Assembly (NCBI RefSeq): GCF_002277025.1
Contig: NZ_NIWD01000009.1
Coordinates: forward strand, 327,232 to 391,231
Direction of reading: 5' to 3'
DNA: 64,000 bases
Origin: Sphingopyxis sp. GW247-27LB
GTDB taxonomy: Bacteria > Pseudomonadota > Alphaproteobacteria > Sphingomonadales > Sphingomonadaceae
Below the pieces are notes generated by a model. The model was given only the letters and a program-made list of their open reading frames with translations. It did no database searches and had not been told where the DNA came from. Numbering within the stretch: position 1 is the first letter of the stretch; each line of letters starts with the position of its first letter. Shown in pieces: positions 60,471 through 64,000 of the stretch. The translations under genes and the position numbers were made by a program.

Positions 60471-61199
60471 ATGGGCCAGCCACGTCGCAACGAGCGCCAG
60501 AACTTCGCGCCGGTCGAACTCGTCGCCCAGAACACGGTCGCCGATCCTTCCGGCAAGACGGGCCGCATAGCGGCCGAAATCGAGCGCCGCATGATGGTCG
60601 GCGAATATCGCTTCGGCGAGACCCTCTCAGCGACACAGCTCGCCAAACAGTTCGATATCAGCCGCGCGCCTGTCAGTGCCGCCCTCGCCCATTTGCGCAG
60701 CAGCGGTTTCGTCGAGGTGCTGCCGCAGGTCGGCTACCGGGTGGTTTCCCCATCGGCCGCCGAGATCGGCGATTTCTTCGTCGCGCTCGGGAAGCTCGAG
60801 GGGGCCGCGGCGTCCTTTGCGGCGCGGCGCTATGAAGGGGATGAAGCGGATCGCCTCATCGCGATCGCAGCACGCGCTGATCCCAACTCACTCGAGACGA
60901 CGGCGCAGCGGCAGGGCTATGTCGCAAATCTGCATGATTATTATTTCACGCTATGGACAATGGCACGCTCGACGGCGCTTGCCGACCGCGTCGCCGGCAT
61001 GCGGCGGCTTGCGAGCTTCTATCTCTGGCAAGGGATGACCGGGCTCATCCTGCCGTCCGCGCATCTCCTGATCATGGAGCGCGTCGAAATCGCCGAGGCG
61101 ATCAAGGCCCGCGACGTCACGCGCGCCGAAATCCTCATGGAAAAGCATATCGCGCACAAGCCGCATCTGAACGGGTTCCTGATGAACAACGCAACCTGA
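60471..61199 (+). CDS. GntR-family transcriptional regulator (FadR-like, FCD domain)
   Basis: This 242-residue protein has a winged helix-turn-helix (VGEYRFGETLSATQLAKQF, then ISRAPVSAALAHLRSSGFVE) and a C-terminal helical FCD domain (EIGDFFVALGKLEGAAASFAARRYE, HDYYFTLWTMARST, AEILMEKHIAHKP). It is transcribed divergently from the dioxygenase operon and lies upstream of a TonB receptor on the same strand, so it probably controls both through the GyArCATG repeats. It is a different protein from the GntR regulator at 3.7 kb. Confidence 0.92.
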   Translation: MGQPRRNERQNFAPVELVAQNTVADPSGKTGRIAAEIERRMMVGEYRFGETLSATQLAKQFDISRAPVSAALAHLRSSGFVEVLPQVGYRVVSPSAAEIGDFFVALGKLEGAAASFAARRYEGDEADRLIAIAARADPNSLETTAQRQGYVANLHDYYFTLWTMARSTALADRVAGMRRLASFYLWQGMTGLILPSAHLLIMERVEIAEAIKARDVTRAEILMEKHIAHKPHLNGFLMNNAT

Positions 61200-61281
61200 T
61201 CGCGCCGCGCCCGCGGCGCGAGATCTCAAAACTTGCCGCGACCCCGGCGAACGGGGCCGGCGTTGGAGGGGAGACTGCCAA

Positions 61282-63471
61282 ATGTCACGATTGAGTTTCT
61301 GCGTCCTGCTGCTCGCGGGCGCCGCGCCGACTGCTGTCTATGCCCAGGAGGCAGCCACGCCTCCAGCGCCGCAGGACCAGAGCACGACCACCGAAGAGCG
61401 CGCATCGACCGGCGGCCTTGAGGATATCGTCGTCACCGCGACCCGCCGCGAGGAGCGCCTGCAGGATATTCCAGTTGCCGTTACCGCGGTCACGAGTGAG
61501 TCCCTCACCACCTCGGGCATTCAGGATGTCCGCGCCCTGACCCAAGTGGTACCGGGCTTCTTCGGAGGAAAGAATATCGGCCTCTTCCTCCCCGTCATCC
61601 GCGGCGTCGGCTCATCGAGCGTGTCCGCTGCCGACGAGGCAAACGTCGCGACCTATATCGACGGCGTCTATCAGCCCGATCCATTCTCGACCTTCGTCGA
61701 CCTTGCCGAGGTCGAACGCGTCGAAGTGCTTCGTGGCCCGCAAGGCACCGTCTTCGGGCGAAATGCGACAGGCGGTCTGATCAACATCATCACGCCGGAT
61801 CCGTCTTTCGACGCCCGCGGCAGCGTTGCGGGCCGCCTCGGCTTCCTGCGCAACAATTCGATGGACTATGATATCCGCGGCTATGTGACCGGAGGCCTCA
61901 GCGACACGCTCGCGATGGACGTCTCCGCGGTTTACCGCAAGACCGAGGATTATATCCTCGACCTGGTGCACGACGGAAAGCTCGGCGGGATCGAGGTCGT
62001 GAACGTCCGCAGCAAATTGCTGTGGCAGCCGAGCGACAGCGCCAAGATCGTGCTCACCGGAGAAATTACTGACCAGAACAGCACGACGAACGCCACCCAG
62101 CCGCTCAATGACAACACGGCTGGTCGCAGCTTCCCCGGCGTCATCCTGCCCGCCGGCCCCTGGCAGACCTCGGTTGACTCGATCCCGCAACTCGACTTTA
62201 GGCGCTACAATCTCGCGCTCCGCACGAAGTTCGAGCTCGGCGCGGTCAATCTCGAGACGACCTCGGGCTACATGCACAACCGGACACTCCAGAGCACCGA
62301 TTCCGACGCGTCGAACATCCTGCTCGGCATCGTCTCGGCAACCGATCCCGATATCACGAGCGAAAGCTTCAGCCAGGAAGTCCGCCTGCTCTCGGCAAAC
62401 CCCGGCCGGTTCCAGTGGCTGCTCGGTGCCTATGCCTTCTGGCTCGATGCGACCGCCGGCATCCGTATCATCTCGCGGCCCGGCGGGCCCGGCACGGCGC
62501 AGACCTCGACGCTCCTCAGCCCCGAACTTTCGACCGAATCCTATTCGGGTTTCGGCGAGGGCACCTACGAACTGGCGGACTCGCTCTTCCTCACGGGTGG
62601 CATCCGCTACACCTGGGAGAAGCGTAAGTTCACGCAGGTCGTCAACGGCAACAATCTGTTCGGCGAGACCGACCAGTCGTTCGACCGCATCACCTATCGC
62701 GTCGCGCTCCGCTACGAGTTCGCGCCCGACGCCAATGTCTATGCAAGCTACGGCACCGGCTACAAGAGCGGCGTCTACAACTATACATCGACCACGCCGA
62801 CCCCGGTCGCCCCCGAGACAATCGACTCGTTCGAGGTCGGCGTGAAAGCGGACCCGCTCGACTGGCTGCGTACGAACCTGTCGCTCTATTATTATGATTA
62901 CCAGAACCTCCAGGTCCTGGCGCGCGCGCCGACCGGCAACACGTTCATCCTGCAGAATGCGGCGAGCGCCGAGGTCTATGGCGGCGAGCTCGAGGTGACC
63001 GCGGTCGTCAGCCCCGACTTCACCATTCGTGCATCGGGCGCCTTCACCCACGCCGACTATAAGGACTTCCCGCTGGCGCAGGGCTTCATCCCGCTGCCGA
63101 CGGGCGGCAACACCCCGGTGTCGGAAGATGCTTCGGGCAACCAGATGACGCGTTCGCCGCGCACCAGCTTCAACCTCGGCTTCAACTGGGGCCGCGACAT
63201 CGGCTCGGGCCGGATCGGCGTGTCGGGCAATCTCTACCACAGCTCGCGGGTCTATTTCGACTTCGCCAACCGCTTCTCGCAAAAGCCCTACAGCCTGCTC
63301 AGCGGCGAGGTGAGCTGGACCAGCCCGAGCGAGGCGCTCCGCTTCACGCTCTGGGCCACCAACCTCGCCAACGAGAAGGTGTTCCGCGAAATCCGCAACG
63401 GCCCGCTCACGACCGACGTCACCTATGAGACGCCGCGCCGCATCGGGGTCGGTGCATCGCTCAAATTCTAG
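61282..63471 (+). CDS. TonB-dependent outer-membrane receptor
   Basis: This 729-residue receptor starts at ATG 61282 with the signal peptide MSRLSFCVLLLAGAAPTAVY, ending at about residue 21 (AQEA). A TonB-box-like segment (EDIVVTATRREERLQD) is followed by the plug (IPVAVTAVT ... VEVLRGPQGTVFGRNATGG) and a barrel ending RIGVGASLKF. It probably imports the substrate of the dioxygenase module. It lies 82 bases after the GntR gene, and a GC hairpin follows its stop, as for the other two receptors. Confidence 0.95.
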   Translation: MSRLSFCVLLLAGAAPTAVYAQEAATPPAPQDQSTTTEERASTGGLEDIVVTATRREERLQDIPVAVTAVTSESLTTSGIQDVRALTQVVPGFFGGKNIGLFLPVIRGVGSSSVSAADEANVATYIDGVYQPDPFSTFVDLAEVERVEVLRGPQGTVFGRNATGGLINIITPDPSFDARGSVAGRLGFLRNNSMDYDIRGYVTGGLSDTLAMDVSAVYRKTEDYILDLVHDGKLGGIEVVNVRSKLLWQPSDSAKIVLTGEITDQNSTTNATQPLNDNTAGRSFPGVILPAGPWQTSVDSIPQLDFRRYNLALRTKFELGAVNLETTSGYMHNRTLQSTDSDASNILLGIVSATDPDITSESFSQEVRLLSANPGRFQWLLGAYAFWLDATAGIRIISRPGGPGTAQTSTLLSPELSTESYSGFGEGTYELADSLFLTGGIRYTWEKRKFTQVVNGNNLFGETDQSFDRITYRVALRYEFAPDANVYASYGTGYKSGVYNYTSTTPTPVAPETIDSFEVGVKADPLDWLRTNLSLYYYDYQNLQVLARAPTGNTFILQNAASAEVYGGELEVTAVVSPDFTIRASGAFTHADYKDFPLAQGFIPLPTGGNTPVSEDASGNQMTRSPRTSFNLGFNWGRDIGSGRIGVSGNLYHSSRVYFDFANRFSQKPYSLLSGEVSWTSPSEALRFTLWATNLANEKVFREIRNGPLTTDVTYETPRRIGVGASLKF

Positions 63472-63482
63472 GAAAAGGGGGC

Positions 63483-63518
63483 GCGCCGGTTCTGACATGG
63501 GGATGCCCGGACCGGCGC
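63483..63518 (+). terminator. GC hairpin after the third TonB receptor gene
   Basis: GCGCCGGT / ACCGGCGC pair over 8 bp around a 20-base loop, between the receptor stop and the next SDR start. It is weaker than the hairpin at 34093 but in the same position relative to the receptor. Confidence 0.35.
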
Positions 63519-63548
63519 CATTACCCCTCTCGGCGAGGACAGTGACCG

Positions 63549-64000
63549 ATGAGTTTTGAAGGCCGCGTGGCGGTGGTAACGGGTGGAGCGGCCGGTATCG
63601 GCCGCTCGATCGTCACGAAGCTCGCCGCCGAGGGCGCTTCGGTGGTGATAGCCGACGTCGATGAGGCGGGTGCGGCCGCCCTTGTCGACGCGATCGAACC
63701 GTCGCGCGGCAAGGCACGCTTCGTACGGACCGATATCCTCGTCGAGAGCGATATCGCCGCGATGATCGAGCATGCGGTCCAGAGCTTCGGCCGCCTCGAT
63801 CTCCTGTTCAACAATGCGGGCGTCCCGCGGACGATCGCACCCGACAGCGAAATTGCCGAGATGACGGGCGAGAAGTGGCGGCGCACTCTCGATGCGCACC
63901 TCACCAGCGCGATGTTCGGCTGCCATTATGCTATCCCCGCGATGATCCGCGCCGGCGGCGGCGCGATCGTCAATACCTCCTCCGCGAGCGCGCTTGCGGC
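63549..64000 (+). CDS. Short-chain dehydrogenase/reductase, N-terminal part (cut by window edge)
   Basis: About 150 residues of a classical SDR are visible from ATG 63549 (MSFEGRVAVVTGGAAGIG), with VVIADVDEAG (Asp suits NAD), NNAGVPRTIAP and the catalytic Ser region AIVNTSSASA; the active Tyr and Lys lie beyond the edge. It follows the third receptor on the same strand. It may be the cis-dihydrodiol dehydrogenase of the dioxygenase pathway, but this is only a guess from position. Confidence 0.88.
   Translation, partial: MSFEGRVAVVTGGAAGIGRSIVTKLAAEGASVVIADVDEAGAAALVDAIEPSRGKARFVRTDILVESDIAAMIEHAVQSFGRLDLLFNNAGVPRTIAPDSEIAEMTGEKWRRTLDAHLTSAMFGCHYAIPAMIRAGGGAIVNTSSASALA

Noticed and set aside
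61612..63498. 628-codon open frame antisense to the third TonB receptor
   Set aside because: It mirrors the receptor in GC-rich DNA, is arginine- and alanine-rich and has no domain; the plus strand encodes a complete receptor with signal peptide and plug.
1..64000. CRISPR arrays, rRNA or tRNA genes, prophage
   Set aside because: No regularly spaced repeats, no rRNA stretches, no cloverleaf candidates and no phage structural genes were recognised by eye.

Overview
The window looks like an accessory catabolic region of an aerobic, GC-rich alphaproteobacterium, most likely a sphingomonad. The evidence is three large TonB-dependent receptors, many acyl-CoA dehydrogenases, SDRs and NTF2/SnoaL-like proteins, Spinster-like MFS carriers, a Rieske-type ring-hydroxylating dioxygenase, and mobile DNA of the IS21, IS5 and IS91 groups. 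No rRNA, tRNA, CRISPR array or replication origin was seen. The taxonomic call is inference from gene style, not from a marker gene.

Layout. 1-3.6 kb is mobile DNA (an IS21-type element cut by the left edge and a complete IS5-type element) around a small monooxygenase/TetR pair. A FadR-type GntR regulator (3.7-4.5 kb) is followed by fbiC (fused FO synthase), npdG (F420:NADPH oxidoreductase) and an amidohydrolase. From 8.7 to 48.2 kb lie several operons. The first is receptor-hydrolase-SDR-two NTF2-like genes (14.3 to 8.7 kb, minus). An MFS carrier follows (plus), then a heteromeric acyl-CoA dehydrogenase pair. A nine-gene, translationally coupled operon runs from 28.4 down to 18.5 kb: luciferase-like oxidoreductase, AtuA large and small proteins, acyl-CoA dehydrogenase, NDP-forming acyl-CoA synthetase, enoyl-CoA hydratase, aminoglycoside-phosphotransferase-like kinase, acyl-CoA dehydrogenase, SDR. 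Next come NTF2-SDR-thiolase (minus) and receptor-CocE-type hydrolase-alpha/beta hydrolase-CMD protein (plus), another MFS carrier, and an eight-gene operon (48.2 to 40.0 kb, minus) with a cytochrome P450, Rieske ferredoxin, two SDRs, acyl-CoA ligase, MaoC protein, secreted hydrolase and MFS carrier. A large acyl-CoA dehydrogenase (plus) and cofE-cofD-cofC (minus, 52.6 to 50.3 kb) close this block.

52.6-54.8 kb is a scar: a strong hairpin, the 5' end of an IS91-associated tyrosine recombinase fused in frame to a truncated PD-(D/E)XK-like protein, and a second gene fragment. Beyond it is an apparently separate module: fused indolepyruvate ferredoxin oxidoreductase, a ring-hydroxylating dioxygenase (beta and alpha), a GntR regulator with repeated operator-like sites, a third TonB receptor, and an SDR cut by the right edge.

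How it may fit together. The recognisable core coenzyme F420 biosynthesis genes (fbiC, cofC, cofD, cofE) plus the F420-reducing enzyme npdG flank a large acyl-CoA pathway that contains a luciferase-like oxidoreductase of the type that can use F420. A 23-nt palindromic site is shared by the regions upstream of fbiC, the luciferase-like operon and one TonB receptor, and overlaps clear promoter boxes at two of them. The working idea is an F420-dependent catabolic island: outer-membrane uptake, periplasmic hydrolysis, activation to CoA esters and beta-oxidation-like breakdown of a branched, isoprenoid- or alicyclic-type substrate, with local cofactor supply under shared control. The substrate cannot be read from the sequence.
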